Part shown: piece by piece, positions 50,892-59,805 of the stretch | Layout: every line of letters starts with the position of its first letter | Position numbering within the stretch: the first letter of the stretch is position 1 | Assembly: GCF_946222605.1 (NCBI RefSeq) | Contig: NZ_CAMIIE010000003.1 | Location: 1 to 64,000, forward strand | Length of the DNA: 64,000 nucleotides | Origin: an uncultured Acidocella sp. | GTDB taxonomy: Bacteria > Pseudomonadota > Alphaproteobacteria > Acetobacterales > Acetobacteraceae | Direction of reading: 5' to 3' | Made by a program: the position numbers and the translations under genes | Notes under the pieces: model-generated | What the model was told of the DNA's origin: nothing | What the model saw: only the letters and a program-made list of their open reading frames with translations | Databases searched by the model: none

Positions 50892-53763
50892 TTTGCGGCT
50901 CCAGGACCAACAGGAGATCTTCCGGCATGCCGTCATAGGCCTGCCGGTAGTCTTTGAGCAGCCCCACAGCCTCCTCGCCACGGGTCAGCGCGAACAGAGC
51001 GATGACCTCGCCGCGCAAGGCCGGCCAGAAAAGCGGATGGGCCGGGCCCCCAGGCGGCGCTTGCCGCAGCAAATCCTCGCGCAGCCGCGCCAGCACGCCG
51101 AGCGCCAAACGTTGCGTCTCGGGACGTTGCAGATGCAGCATGCCGGCACAGAAGAGCGCATCACGTGCGGGCTGGTCCATCGGCGGTTGCAATGCCGCCA
51201 TCAACGGCGTCAACCGCGGCAACAGCGCCCGCGCTGCCTCCGCCTCACCGGCATTGACCAAACGGGTGAAGACGTTAAAGGCCAGGGTTTGGTATCGGGC
51301 TGAGGGCAGGCCTGCCGCCTCCAGCGCCGCCAGCCGGTCCGGCAATCGGCTGACCGCGCCATCCGGCTGCAGATCCAGCAATAGCAGCGCCACCAGCGCA
51401 TCCTGGCGGCGCGGCGCGGCGCAAGCGGGCAGGCAGGCCGTCAAAGCCTCGCCGGCAAGCTGTCGGGCGGTTTCGAAATCACCGTCATTCATCGCCTGCA
51501 AAAATGCCTGGACATAAAGCGGCTGCAGTTTGGCGGGGCCGTCCAGCGCCGCGAAGGCCAGGGCCTGCGCCGCCGCGCGGGCATTCTCACCGGTATGCAA
51601 GGCGAGAATGACGCTGGCCAGCCTGGCATCCGCCGCAGCCGCGCCGGGCTGCTCGGCGAGCGCCTGCAAGGCGGGCTGGCTTGCGGCCAACGCCCGGGCT
51701 TCGTCATAGCGCGCCTGATTCACCAAACGGGTGAAGGCATCGAGGCAAAGCGGCCAGGCCTGGTCAGGTGCGAGCCCGTCCAGCAGCGGCGCCACCGCGG
51801 CGGCATCGCCATCAACCAGCTCCAGCGTCGCCCGGGCCAGGGCCAGATCCATCGCCGCCCGTCCGCACGGGAGAACGGCGCGGGTAAACAGCCCTTGCGC
51901 CTGCGCGAAATCCCGCGCCGGCCGGTAGCGCCCGGCATTCACCGCGCGCACAAAGCCATCGGCCAGCAATTCGCCCTGGCGGGCAGGGTCCAGCCCCTCC
52001 ACCCAAATCGGCACGGATAACGGATCGCCCGCCGAAAGCGCCAGCACCGCGCCCGCGAGGCGGGCATCCTGCGCCAGCCTGCCGCCGGTTTCAGCCGCCC
52101 GCGCCAGAATATCAAAGGACGATGCCAGCGCCTGCGCGGCCGCATAATCACCGCGATTGACCAGCCGCACGAACGCTTCCAGCCGCAGCGCCGTGACATC
52201 TTCGCCCAGCGCCTCCAGCGCCTGCGCCGCCGCCAGTGCCGGCATCGGGTCAGCATCACCGGTGAGATGAAAATTCGCCAGGCTCATCAAGGCATTGCGA
52301 CGCAGCCCGGCCGGCAGCGCCGCATCCGGCGCCGCCCCCAGCATGGCGTCGCGCAGCCGGCCAGCGGCCTCGATATTGCCGGCATTCACCAAAGCCACGA
52401 AGCCGCGCCAGCCGCCGACCATATCGCCGCGCGCGATCAGCGCCTCCGCCACGCCCGGCGCGCCGGCCTCGGCATCGCAGAGCAGCAGCTCCAGCCGCAG
52501 CACCTCGCCGACGCTGGAGGAGAGCAGATCATCGCCCAGCGAGCGCCGGCCGAGCGCCGCCTGCAGCGCCTCCACCGCCTGCAGCGCCAGCGCCATCACC
52601 GGGCGCACCGCGGCCCGTGACTCGCCGCGGGCCAGGCGCTGCATGGCGCGGGCGAACAGGATCATGCCCAGCCCGTGCGGCATTTTTTCGCCCAGCCCTT
52701 CGAGCTGGGCGCTGGCCGCCCCGTCGGGCAGCGCGGTCAGATCCTCCAGCCGGTAGCCATAGCGGGCCTGCGCGCCCGCATTCAGCATCGCCCAGGCGCT
52801 CTCGCAGGCGGCTTCGTCGGCATCATTGGCGGCATCGAACATCGCCCGGCCGGCAAAGCCGAACTGGATATCGCTGCCCACCGGGGCGCGCGCGGCGCGG
52901 GCTTCCATATAGCCGCGATAAGCGCGCCAGGCCGCGCCCTGGTCCTCATCCAGCGCCAGCGGCGCCGGCGAGGCATAGGCAACCAGGGCGGAGCGTTTCT
53001 GGCGCACCGCCACATGCGCGAAACCGGCATCGCGCAGGGCGCGCTCCATGCTCGCCACACTCTGCAGCACCACATGCGCGGCGGGGACGATCAGCGCGTC
53101 CAGCTCCAGCGGCGCCAGCGCGGGGGTGATGAAATCCGCCGCCGGGGTGGTCAGCATCAGCACCCCGTCCTCGGCGATGGCCCGGCGCATCAGCCGCAGA
53201 AATTCCGGCGGCTCGTTGATATGCTCGATCAGCTCGGTGCCGACGATGACGTCCCACGGCCCGTCCCGCAGCGTCTCCTCGGTGAAGAAGCCCTGGATCA
53301 CCGGCAGCGCCAGCGCCTTGGCGCCGATCGCCGCCAGCGGCGAGGGGTCGTACCCCACACCCTGCCAGCCTTTGCCATGCACACAGAAATCCAGCCCGAA
53401 CCCGTAGGCGCCGCCGACTTCCAGCACCTTCGCCCCCGCCGGCTTGACGATGCGCGCCAGCGCCGAGGCGATCGGCCAGGTGCCGGCCCCCATCTGCGCG
53501 TAATAAGGCGGCCAGCCGATCTCGATCAGCTCGTCGCGCCCATAATCCACCACCGGCAGCGTATCGACGAACAGCACGGTGCAGGCCGGGCAGCGCAGCA
53601 GATGATAGTCCAGATCCAGCCCCGGCGGGTGGTGAAACACCGCCAAAGCCGCTTCGGCGCGGCCCTCATGCCCGCAATTCGGGCAATGCGCCGCCTGGCT
53701 GCGCCCCTGCAGCCATTCCGCCTCGGTGTAAGCGCTGATCCGATACCGGCCGGTCGCTGTCAT
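50884..53763 (-). CDS. SAM-dependent methyltransferase with zinc ribbon and six-fold helical repeat tail
   Basis: 959 residues. A zinc ribbon (CPNC at 27-30, CPAC at 58-61) precedes a class I methyltransferase domain (VLEVGGAYGFGLDF at about 113; GTELIEHINEPPEFL later), an arrangement known in sugar or glycan methylases. From about 440 the chain has six copies of a motif like FVRLVNRGDYAAAQAL, at residues 455, 531, 604, 677, 754 and 832, a period of 73-78. They look like TPR-type helical repeats and may scaffold other proteins of the polysaccharide locus. It overlaps its neighbours by 1 and 8 bases. Confidence 0.8.
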   Translation of the reverse strand: MTATGRYRISAYTEAEWLQGRSQAAHCPNCGHEGRAEAALAVFHHPPGLDLDYHLLRCPACTVLFVDTLPVVDYGRDELIEIGWPPYYAQMGAGTWPIASALARIVKPAGAKVLEVGGAYGFGLDFCVHGKGWQGVGYDPSPLAAIGAKALALPVIQGFFTEETLRDGPWDVIVGTELIEHINEPPEFLRLMRRAIAEDGVLMLTTPAADFITPALAPLELDALIVPAAHVVLQSVASMERALRDAGFAHVAVRQKRSALVAYASPAPLALDEDQGAAWRAYRGYMEARAARAPVGSDIQFGFAGRAMFDAANDADEAACESAWAMLNAGAQARYGYRLEDLTALPDGAASAQLEGLGEKMPHGLGMILFARAMQRLARGESRAAVRPVMALALQAVEALQAALGRRSLGDDLLSSSVGEVLRLELLLCDAEAGAPGVAEALIARGDMVGGWRGFVALVNAGNIEAAGRLRDAMLGAAPDAALPAGLRRNALMSLANFHLTGDADPMPALAAAQALEALGEDVTALRLEAFVRLVNRGDYAAAQALASSFDILARAAETGGRLAQDARLAGAVLALSAGDPLSVPIWVEGLDPARQGELLADGFVRAVNAGRYRPARDFAQAQGLFTRAVLPCGRAAMDLALARATLELVDGDAAAVAPLLDGLAPDQAWPLCLDAFTRLVNQARYDEARALAASQPALQALAEQPGAAAADARLASVILALHTGENARAAAQALAFAALDGPAKLQPLYVQAFLQAMNDGDFETARQLAGEALTACLPACAAPRRQDALVALLLLDLQPDGAVSRLPDRLAALEAAGLPSARYQTLAFNVFTRLVNAGEAEAARALLPRLTPLMAALQPPMDQPARDALFCAGMLHLQRPETQRLALGVLARLREDLLRQAPPGGPAHPLFWPALRGEVIALFALTRGEEAVGLLKDYRQAYDGMPEDLLLVLEPQNA

Positions 53764-55472
53764 CAGGCGAACAGCTCCGGCGCGCGGGCGCGCAGCGCCG
53801 CGTTGAGTTCATCACGCCGCGCCCACAGGCTGCGATACCATTCCATGCGCGCCTGCACCTGATAGGCCAGCATGCGGTTCTGCGCGACATAGGCACGGGC
53901 GTTATCCGCGATGCGGCGGGTCGCTTCCGGGTAGGCGAGCAGCCGCAGCAGCGCCGCCCGCAGCTCGGCCTGGTCGCGGAACAGCACGCCGGTTTTGCCG
54001 TCCTGGATGGAGGCGGCGTAGACGGTATGGCTGGCCAGGGCGCAGACCCGGGCCGCCCCGGCCTCGATGAATTTCAGATCCGACTTGGCGCGGTTGAAGG
54101 GGGTATCCTCCAGCGGCATGAAGCTGATTTCGGCGGCGGAGAGCTCGCGCAGATAGGTGGCGTAATCCACCAGGGCCGGCTCGAAGCTCTTATGCGGGGT
54201 CTCCAGCGCCTGGAAGAAGCCCTCATCGAACAGCACCCGGAAGCGCAGCCGATCGCCGACGGCGCGCGCCACCTCGTTGAGCACCGGCACCAGGGGCGCC
54301 CAGTCCCGCTGGCGGTTGAGCGCGCCGAAGAACAGAGTGAGATGCTCGGGATCCTGGAAATTGCGCACCTGCGGCAGCTCGAAGACGCCGTTGGGGAACA
54401 CCGCCAGCTCCGGATTCTGCTCACGCAGCGCCTCGCCCAGCACCGGGGTGCTGGTCTGCACCGCATGCACGCCGCGGAAGGTGAGCAGCTGGCTGAGATC
54501 CACCCCGCGCTCTTCCATGAACATCGGGTGATCGTCGAATTCGCTGACCACCAGGTAATCCTGCGCCAGCAGCGCGCGCACCCGCGCCCGCCCTTCCTCG
54601 CCCAGCAGCAGCGGCCGGTGCAGCATGGCGATGCGCGGCGCATTGTTCAGCCGTGGGCGCAGCTCCGCCTCCGGCATCACCGTCGCCAGCACGCTGCTCT
54701 CGGTGCGCAAGGCGCGCATCGGCTCCAGCACCCGCACATCGGAGACACCGCCCTGCGGCGTCAGCATCGTCGCGGCGATGTCCAGCCAGGCCGGGGCGGC
54801 TTTGCGGGCGCGCAGGATCACCTGAATCGGGGCACAGCGACGGCGATATTCCTCGACATCCACGCCCAGCGCCTGCAGCAGGGGGGCGGCGAGGGTGGCG
54901 AACTGTTCGGCGCGCTCCATCTCGGTATTCGGGCGCGGCGCCGCGTCCACCAGCTCCAGCCCGGCCCCGCTCAGCGCCTCGATCATCGTGCGCGGGCTGA
55001 ACCAGCGCAGATGGGTCCGGTCGAACAGGCCGTTCTCCTCGTACTGGAATTTGCCGACCAGTAGCCGCGCCACCACGCTCCAATGCTCGATATTCGGCGT
55101 GCAGACGAGAATTGTGCCCTCCGGGGAGAGCAGCCTGGCCTGCGCCTGCAACAGCGCCCAGGGATCGCGCAGATGCTCCAGCACATCGCCATAGACGATG
55201 CAGTCGACGCTGCCTTCCGCCAGCCCGAACGGATTCGGATTGACCTCGACATCGCCGATGAATACCTCCGTCAGCCGGGTGCGGGCCTGCGCGGCGGCGT
55301 CCTCGTCGACATCGATCCCGAGATAGCGGCAATTCGGGTTGCGGCGCAGATAATTCGCCCCCAGCGCGCCTTGCGCACAGCCGACATCCAGTACGGTTTT
55401 CGCCGTCAGCGGCAGCTTTTCCAGCAATTCGGGATTGGCAAAGTCCGGATACTTGGCGTGCACGGCGTTCAA
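53763..55472 (-). CDS. Fusion of methyltransferase and glycosyltransferase-like domains
   Basis: 569 residues from a TTG with GAGGA eight bases before it. The N-terminal class I methyltransferase (VLDVGCAQGALGANYL, then GDVLEHLRDPWALL) covers about 1-220. The C-terminal half has a GT-B-like pattern with NRQRDWAPLVPVLNE, the donor-binding DTPFNRAKSDLKFIEAGAA and a typical end (YPEATRRIADNARAYV), as in group 1 glycosyltransferases. It likely modifies a surface glycan. An ATG at 55577 would overlap the UDP-glucose dehydrogenase gene by 71 bases and adds nothing recognisable. Confidence 0.78.
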   Translation of the reverse strand: MNAVHAKYPDFANPELLEKLPLTAKTVLDVGCAQGALGANYLRRNPNCRYLGIDVDEDAAAQARTRLTEVFIGDVEVNPNPFGLAEGSVDCIVYGDVLEHLRDPWALLQAQARLLSPEGTILVCTPNIEHWSVVARLLVGKFQYEENGLFDRTHLRWFSPRTMIEALSGAGLELVDAAPRPNTEMERAEQFATLAAPLLQALGVDVEEYRRRCAPIQVILRARKAAPAWLDIAATMLTPQGGVSDVRVLEPMRALRTESSVLATVMPEAELRPRLNNAPRIAMLHRPLLLGEEGRARVRALLAQDYLVVSEFDDHPMFMEERGVDLSQLLTFRGVHAVQTSTPVLGEALREQNPELAVFPNGVFELPQVRNFQDPEHLTLFFGALNRQRDWAPLVPVLNEVARAVGDRLRFRVLFDEGFFQALETPHKSFEPALVDYATYLRELSAAEISFMPLEDTPFNRAKSDLKFIEAGAARVCALASHTVYAASIQDGKTGVLFRDQAELRAALLRLLAYPEATRRIADNARAYVAQNRMLAYQVQARMEWYRSLWARRDELNAALRARAPELFA

Positions 55473-55506
55473 GCGATCATTCCTCGCGGTTGGGGCGGTC
55501 TTTTGG

Positions 55507-56820
55507 TCACGGCAGCGGGCGCCCGATGCCGGTATAGGTGAAGCCCGCCGCGCGCAGCGGCGCGGGGTCGAAGACATTGCGCAGATCCACCACCACGTCG
55601 CCGCGCATCAGCTCGCGCAGCCGGGCGGGGGGCAGCACCCGGAATTCGTTCCATTCGGTGACCAGCACCAGCGCATCGGCGCCGGTGAGGGCGGCGGCGG
55701 CGTCCGGCGCCAGAGTGACGCGCGCGGGCAGCAGCGGCCGGGCGGTTTCCATCGCCTCCGGGTCGAAGGCCTGGATGCTCGCCCCGCGCGAGACCAGCCC
55801 GCGCACCAGCGGCAGCGCCGGGCTCTCGCGCATATCGTCGGTTTCCGGCTTGAAGGCGAGGCCGAGCACGGCGATCACCTTGCCGGCGACATCGCCGCCG
55901 CAGGCCGCGACCACGCGCGCCGCCAGCCCGTCCTTGCGATGATCATTCACCGCCACCACCGACTGGATCAGCCGCGACGGCGCCCCCGCCTCCTCGGCGA
56001 TGCGCATCAGCGCCAGCGTGTCCTTGGGAAAGCAGGAGCCGCCGAAGCCCGGCCCGGCATGCAGGAATTTCCGCCCGATCCGCCCATCCAGCCCGATGCC
56101 GCGGGCCACGTCATTCACATCCGCCCCCACCTTCTCGCAGAGATCGGCCATCTCGTTGATGAAGGTGATCTTCATCGCCAGGAAGCCGTTGGCGGCGTAT
56201 TTGATCAGCTCCGCCGTCTCCAGCCCGGTGAACAGGATCGGGGTTTCGATCAGATAAAGCGGGCGATAGAGCTGGCGCAGCACCTCGCGGGCGCGCTCGC
56301 TCTCGGCGCCGACGACGACGCGGTCCGGCCGCATGAAATCCGGGATGGCGCTGCCCTCGCGCAGGAATTCCGGGTTGGAGGCGACCTCCACCGCCAGATC
56401 CGGGCGCAGCCGGCGGGCCATTTCCAGGATCGTCCGCCCGGTGCCGACCGGCACGGTGGATTTGGTGACGATGACCGCCGGATGGTCCAGCGCCTTCAGC
56501 ACCTGCTCGACGGCGGCATAAACATAAGTGAGATCGGCATGGCCATCGCCGCGCCTTGTCGGGGTGCCGACGGCGATGAAGATCGCCTCCGCCTCGGCGA
56601 TGCCCGCTTCCAGCGTTTCGGGGAAGGTCAGGCGCCCGGCGGCGGCGTTATCGGCCACCAGCCTGTCCAGACCGGGTTCATAGATGGGGATGCGCCCCTC
56701 CAGCAGCATCTGGCGCTTGGCGGCATCCGCCTCGACCACCGCCACGGAAACGCCGAATTCAGCGAAACAAGCCCCCGAGACGAGCCCGACATAGCCGCCG
56801 CCGATAATCGCGATCCTCAA
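55507..56820 (-). CDS. UDP-glucose 6-dehydrogenase
   Basis: 437 residues. NAD Rossmann motif IAIIGGGYVGLVSG, then KSTVPVGTG, SNPEFLREGSA and the catalytic Cys in FGGSCFPKDT. The family includes UDP-glucose, GDP-mannose and UDP-N-acetylmannosamine dehydrogenases. SNPEFLREG fits UDP-glucose best, giving UDP-glucuronate for polysaccharide. The TTG at 56820 has GGAGG eight bases upstream and sits exactly at the Rossmann strand. It is divergent from the transferase gene at 56951. Confidence 0.9.
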   Translation of the reverse strand: MRIAIIGGGYVGLVSGACFAEFGVSVAVVEADAAKRQMLLEGRIPIYEPGLDRLVADNAAAGRLTFPETLEAGIAEAEAIFIAVGTPTRRGDGHADLTYVYAAVEQVLKALDHPAVIVTKSTVPVGTGRTILEMARRLRPDLAVEVASNPEFLREGSAIPDFMRPDRVVVGAESERAREVLRQLYRPLYLIETPILFTGLETAELIKYAANGFLAMKITFINEMADLCEKVGADVNDVARGIGLDGRIGRKFLHAGPGFGGSCFPKDTLALMRIAEEAGAPSRLIQSVVAVNDHRKDGLAARVVAACGGDVAGKVIAVLGLAFKPETDDMRESPALPLVRGLVSRGASIQAFDPEAMETARPLLPARVTLAPDAAAALTGADALVLVTEWNEFRVLPPARLRELMRGDVVVDLRNVFDPAPLRAAGFTYTGIGRPLP

Positions 56821-56950
56821 CCCCCAAACCCTCCGCTCCGGTTTGTCCTGCCCCTGCTTCTGGCGTGGCCGGCAGGCCAGCACAAGCCCTGGCCGGCGGA
56901 AAACAAGAGATCTTCAAATTCCCTCCGGTTTCAGCCATGGTCCGCGCCAG

Positions 56951-58024
56951 ATGAGCCTCACCACCCTTTCCGCCTTGTCACTCCCCCGTCATATCGCCCT
57001 CATGGGCGGGCTGGCGATCTTTTCCGGCATCATCGTCCGGGTGATGATCTCCATCGGCGTGCCGGACCATCCGGATGCGCGCAAGGCGCACGCCCAGACC
57101 ACGCCGAAATCCGGCGGGGTGGGCATCGTCTTCGCCTTCCTGCTGGGGGTGCTGCTGCTCTATCGCTACGGCCAGGTCTCGCGCCTGGCGGAGGGGTATT
57201 TCATCGGCGTCATCGCCGCTTCGGTGCTGATCGCCCTGGTCTCGATGGCCGACGATCTTCTGAACATGCCCTTCACGGTGAAGCTCGGCACCCAGCTGCT
57301 GGCCGCCATCGCCGCCGTGGCCTCGGGGCTGTATCTGCATGATCTGGCGCTGCCGGGTTTCGGGCTGACCCCGCTTGGCTGGCTCGGCCTGCCGCTGACG
57401 CTGGGATTTCTGCTCTATGTCACCAACGCGATGAATTTCATCGACGGTCTGAACGGTCTGGCCGGCGGTGTCACCCTCATCGCCTGCTTGTTCCTGGCCG
57501 GCATCGCCGGGGCGCTGGGCGGGTTTTTCATCTATACCGCCTCCTTGCTGCTGGCCGGCGGGGTGCTGGGGTTTCTGCCCTTCAACTTTCCCAAGGGCCG
57601 GATTTTCATGGGCGATGTCGGCAGCCAGTTCTGCGGCTTCATGCTGGCTTTGTTCGGGGTGGCGGCGGCGCGGTTCGAGCAGGTGCAGCTCTCTTTCCTG
57701 CTGGTGCCGCTGCTGCTCTCCGGCGTGCTCTATGATGTGACATTCACCCTGATCCGCCGCACCCTGGCGCGCGAGAACATCGCCCGGGCGCATCATGGCC
57801 ATCTCTATCAGGTGGTGCGCCGGGCCGGGATGGATGCGCGGCTGGTGGCGGTGATCCATTGGCTGTTCGCGCTGCTGGGCGGGGTGACGGCGATCGGCTT
57901 CGTGGCGGCGAATTCGGCCTCGAAGCTGTGGATCGGGCTGCTGCCGCTGCTGGTGCAGGTGGCCTGGACGCTCTATGTCGCCGGGCGGGCGCGCCGGGCG
58001 GGGATCGGCAGCTGGTCTGGTTAA
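56951..58024 (+). CDS. WecA/MraY-family undecaprenyl-phosphate glycosyl-1-phosphate transferase
   Basis: 357 residues with about 11 membrane helices. The active-site Asp pair is in SMADDLLNMPFTVK. NAMNFIDGLNGLAGG and GDVGSQFCGF follow, and the substrate-specific HHGHLYQ loop resembles WecA/RfbW-type rather than MraY enzymes. It transfers a sugar-phosphate from a UDP-sugar to the lipid carrier, starting glycan synthesis. The ATG at 56951 gives the family start; an earlier in-frame Met has a soluble stretch without match. Confidence 0.88.
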   Translation: MSLTTLSALSLPRHIALMGGLAIFSGIIVRVMISIGVPDHPDARKAHAQTTPKSGGVGIVFAFLLGVLLLYRYGQVSRLAEGYFIGVIAASVLIALVSMADDLLNMPFTVKLGTQLLAAIAAVASGLYLHDLALPGFGLTPLGWLGLPLTLGFLLYVTNAMNFIDGLNGLAGGVTLIACLFLAGIAGALGGFFIYTASLLLAGGVLGFLPFNFPKGRIFMGDVGSQFCGFMLALFGVAAARFEQVQLSFLLVPLLLSGVLYDVTFTLIRRTLARENIARAHHGHLYQVVRRAGMDARLVAVIHWLFALLGGVTAIGFVAANSASKLWIGLLPLLVQVAWTLYVAGRARRAGIGSWSG

Positions 58025-58031
58025 TAAAGTC

Positions 58032-58061
58032 GTGGGGGGATTTTTGTAAAAATCCCCCCAC
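58032..58061. terminator. Bidirectional terminator between the transferase and metZ (module copy 3)
   Basis: GTGGGGGGATTTTT (58032-58045) pairs perfectly with AAAAATCCCCCCAC (58048-58061) around a 2-base loop. The internal T/A tract works for both convergent genes. On the metZ side it belongs to the AAAAAGTTTTTGGAGG module that starts at the metZ stop codon. Confidence 0.82.
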
Positions 58062-58063
58062 CC

Positions 58064-58113
58064 CTTCGGCGGCTTTCCACCGCTGCGATGCAGCGGCGGA
58101 ACCTTGGCCGCCT
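58064..58113 (-). repeat. Additional hairpin at the metZ end
   Basis: CCGCTGC (58080-58086) and GCAGCGG (58090-58096) close a tight loop, and GGCGGC (58068-58073) can pair with GCCGCC around 58107-58112 outside it. The stacked hairpin separates the AAAAAGTTTTTGG lead next to metZ from the main stem at 58032-58061, which is not the case in the other module copies. Confidence 0.5.
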
Positions 58114-58131
58114 TCGCCCTCCAAAAACTTT

Positions 58132-59316
58132 TTAGACTTTGTCCAAAGCCTGGGCGAGGTCTTCGACCAGATCTTGGGCATCCTCCAGCCCCACCGATAG
58201 CCGGATGGTGCCGTCGGTGATGCCGAGCTTCGCCCGCTCCTGCGCGCCGATCTTCATATGCGTGGTCGTCGCCGGATGCGTCGCGAGCGACTTGGTATCG
58301 CCCAGGTTATTAGAGATCGTGATAACCCGGAACGCGTTCATCATGCGGAACGCCTCCGCCTTGCCGCCTTGCAGCTCAAAGGCCACCAGCGTGCCGCCAC
58401 CGCTCATCTGGCTCATCGCCAGCTCGCGCTGCGCGAAGCTCGCCAGCGTCGGGTACAAGGCGCGCTTGATCTTCGGATGGCCATCCAGGAACTGCGCCAC
58501 TTTCTCCGCGCTCTCGCTCTGCGCCTTCACCCGCAGCGCCATCGTCTCCAGACCCTTCAGAATCACCCAGGCATTGAAGGGCGAGAGCGACGGGCCGGTA
58601 TTGCGGAAGAAGGGCTGGAACACCTCCTCGATCCATTTCTTCGAGCCGAGCACCGCGCCGCCGAGCACCCGCCCCTGGCCGTCCATATGCTTGGTGGCGG
58701 AATAGACCACCACATCCGCGCCCAGCTCCAGCGGCTTCTGCAGCAGCGGGGTGGCGAAGACGTTATCCACCACCACGACCGCCCCGGCCGCATGCGCCAG
58801 CTTGGAGACGGCGCGCAGATCGACAATATCGAGCATCGGGTTGGAGGGGCTCTCCAGCAGCACCAAAGCGGTGGGCTGGCTCAGCGCCGCCTTCCAGCCT
58901 TCCATGTCGCCGCCATCCACGAACACGCCTTCGATGCCATATTGCGGCAGCAGGGTGGAGATGATCCAGTGGCAGGAGCCGAAGAGAGCGCGCGAGGCCA
59001 CCACCCGGTCGCCGGTCTTCAAGCCGCACATCACCGCGCTATGCACCGCCGCCATGCCGGTGGCGGTGGCGCGGCAGGCCTCCGCGCCTTCGATCTTGGC
59101 CAGACAATCCTGCAGCATCGTCACCGTCGGGTTGGCGAAGCGCGAATACTGGAAATGCTCGACCTGGTTGGCGAACACCGCCTCGGCCAGATCGGCGCTC
59201 TCATAGGTAAAGCCGGAGGTGAGGAACAGCGCCTCGCCATTCTCGTCCAGATTGGTGCGGATGCGCCCAGCATGGATCAGGTCCGTGGCAAGGCGGGTTT
59301 TCGGCGTGTCGGACAT
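58132..59316 (-). CDS. metZ: O-succinylhomoserine sulfhydrylase
   Basis: 394 residues of the Cys/Met metabolism PLP family. The PLP Lys is in VVYSATKHMDGQGR, with SRFANPTVTMLQDCLA and ESPSNPMLDIVDL. SATKHMDGQGRVLGG is typical of MetZ, which makes homocysteine directly from O-succinylhomoserine and sulfide. The ATG at 59316 (MSDTPKTRLATDLI) is the family start. A SAM-II riboswitch lies 85 bases upstream, so it is shut off by S-adenosylmethionine. Confidence 0.93.
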   Translation of the reverse strand: MSDTPKTRLATDLIHAGRIRTNLDENGEALFLTSGFTYESADLAEAVFANQVEHFQYSRFANPTVTMLQDCLAKIEGAEACRATATGMAAVHSAVMCGLKTGDRVVASRALFGSCHWIISTLLPQYGIEGVFVDGGDMEGWKAALSQPTALVLLESPSNPMLDIVDLRAVSKLAHAAGAVVVVDNVFATPLLQKPLELGADVVVYSATKHMDGQGRVLGGAVLGSKKWIEEVFQPFFRNTGPSLSPFNAWVILKGLETMALRVKAQSESAEKVAQFLDGHPKIKRALYPTLASFAQRELAMSQMSGGGTLVAFELQGGKAEAFRMMNAFRVITISNNLGDTKSLATHPATTTHMKIGAQERAKLGITDGTIRLSVGLEDAQDLVEDLAQALDKV

Positions 59317-59401
59317 CTTCGGTGGCCCATCTTTCAAGCGCGGTGCGGACAAACTCTGTCCGGCCCGGGGCCAGGCGGGGCGCGCGCAACCCTCTGCCGG
59401 G

Positions 59402-59474
59402 CCTCTTTAGCGCTTATTTTGCTCCGTCCCGCCAGGGGACGCCTCGCCGCAATCCGGCCGGACAAATCACGAGG
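59402..59474 (-). promoter_or_regulatory. SAM-II riboswitch
   Basis: On the minus strand the pseudoknot elements appear in order: P1 5' CCTCG (59474-59470), the conserved TGATTT (59469-59464), TTGC (59452-59449), P1 3' CGAGG (59446-59442), an extra hairpin GTCCC/GGGAC (59440-59426) and the 3' element AAATAAGCGCTAAAGAGG (59419-59402). This follows the known alphaproteobacterial SAM-II pattern before metA/metZ/metX. The additional hairpin corresponds to the optional P2a-type extension. It regulates metZ downstream. Confidence 0.85.
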
Positions 59475-59565
59475 TGTCCCAACGCCTAGCCCTCCGGGGG
59501 AGCGCGGTCAATGCTCCTGCACGGCTTGCGCAGCCCGGCGGGCTCGACTATGTACGCCCTCACGG

Positions 59566-59639
59566 GCGGGTATGATGTAATGGTAGCCTGCTAGCTTCCC
59601 AAGCTCGATGCGCGGGTTCGATTCCCGCTACCCGCTCCA
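59566..59639 (+). tRNA. tRNA-Gly (anticodon CCC)
   Basis: 74 bases with encoded CCA. The acceptor arms GCGGGTA and TACCCGC pair, the T arm is GCGGG-TTCGATT-CCCGC, and the anticodon loop is TTCCCAA. The D arm ATGTAATGGTAGCCT is as in alphaproteobacterial tRNA-Gly. The anticodon stem (CTAGC/GCTCG) has one T-C mismatch. It is the integration site of the element that follows. Confidence 0.9.
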
Positions 59640-59660
59640 GATTCCTGTTCGGCACTGCCC
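59609..59660 (+). other. Probable attL of an integrative element
   Basis: The 3' half of tRNA-Gly (from the anticodon loop to CCA) is followed within 170 bases by a tyrosine integrase gene pointing away from it, the usual arrangement for insertion into a tRNA 3' end. The second copy (attR) is not within the window, so the exact core length cannot be given. Confidence 0.6.
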
Positions 59661-59805
59661 GCAGATGATTGAAAAACCCCTGAAATTCCTTTATTTTTGA
59701 GCAGTTACTGATTGTCAGTGGCTGCCTTTGTCTGCCTGCAACCGCAGAAGATGGGGGCCTAATTTGGGGGCCTCAAAAAGCCCCGTCCAATCCGAGGCCC
59801 CCACG

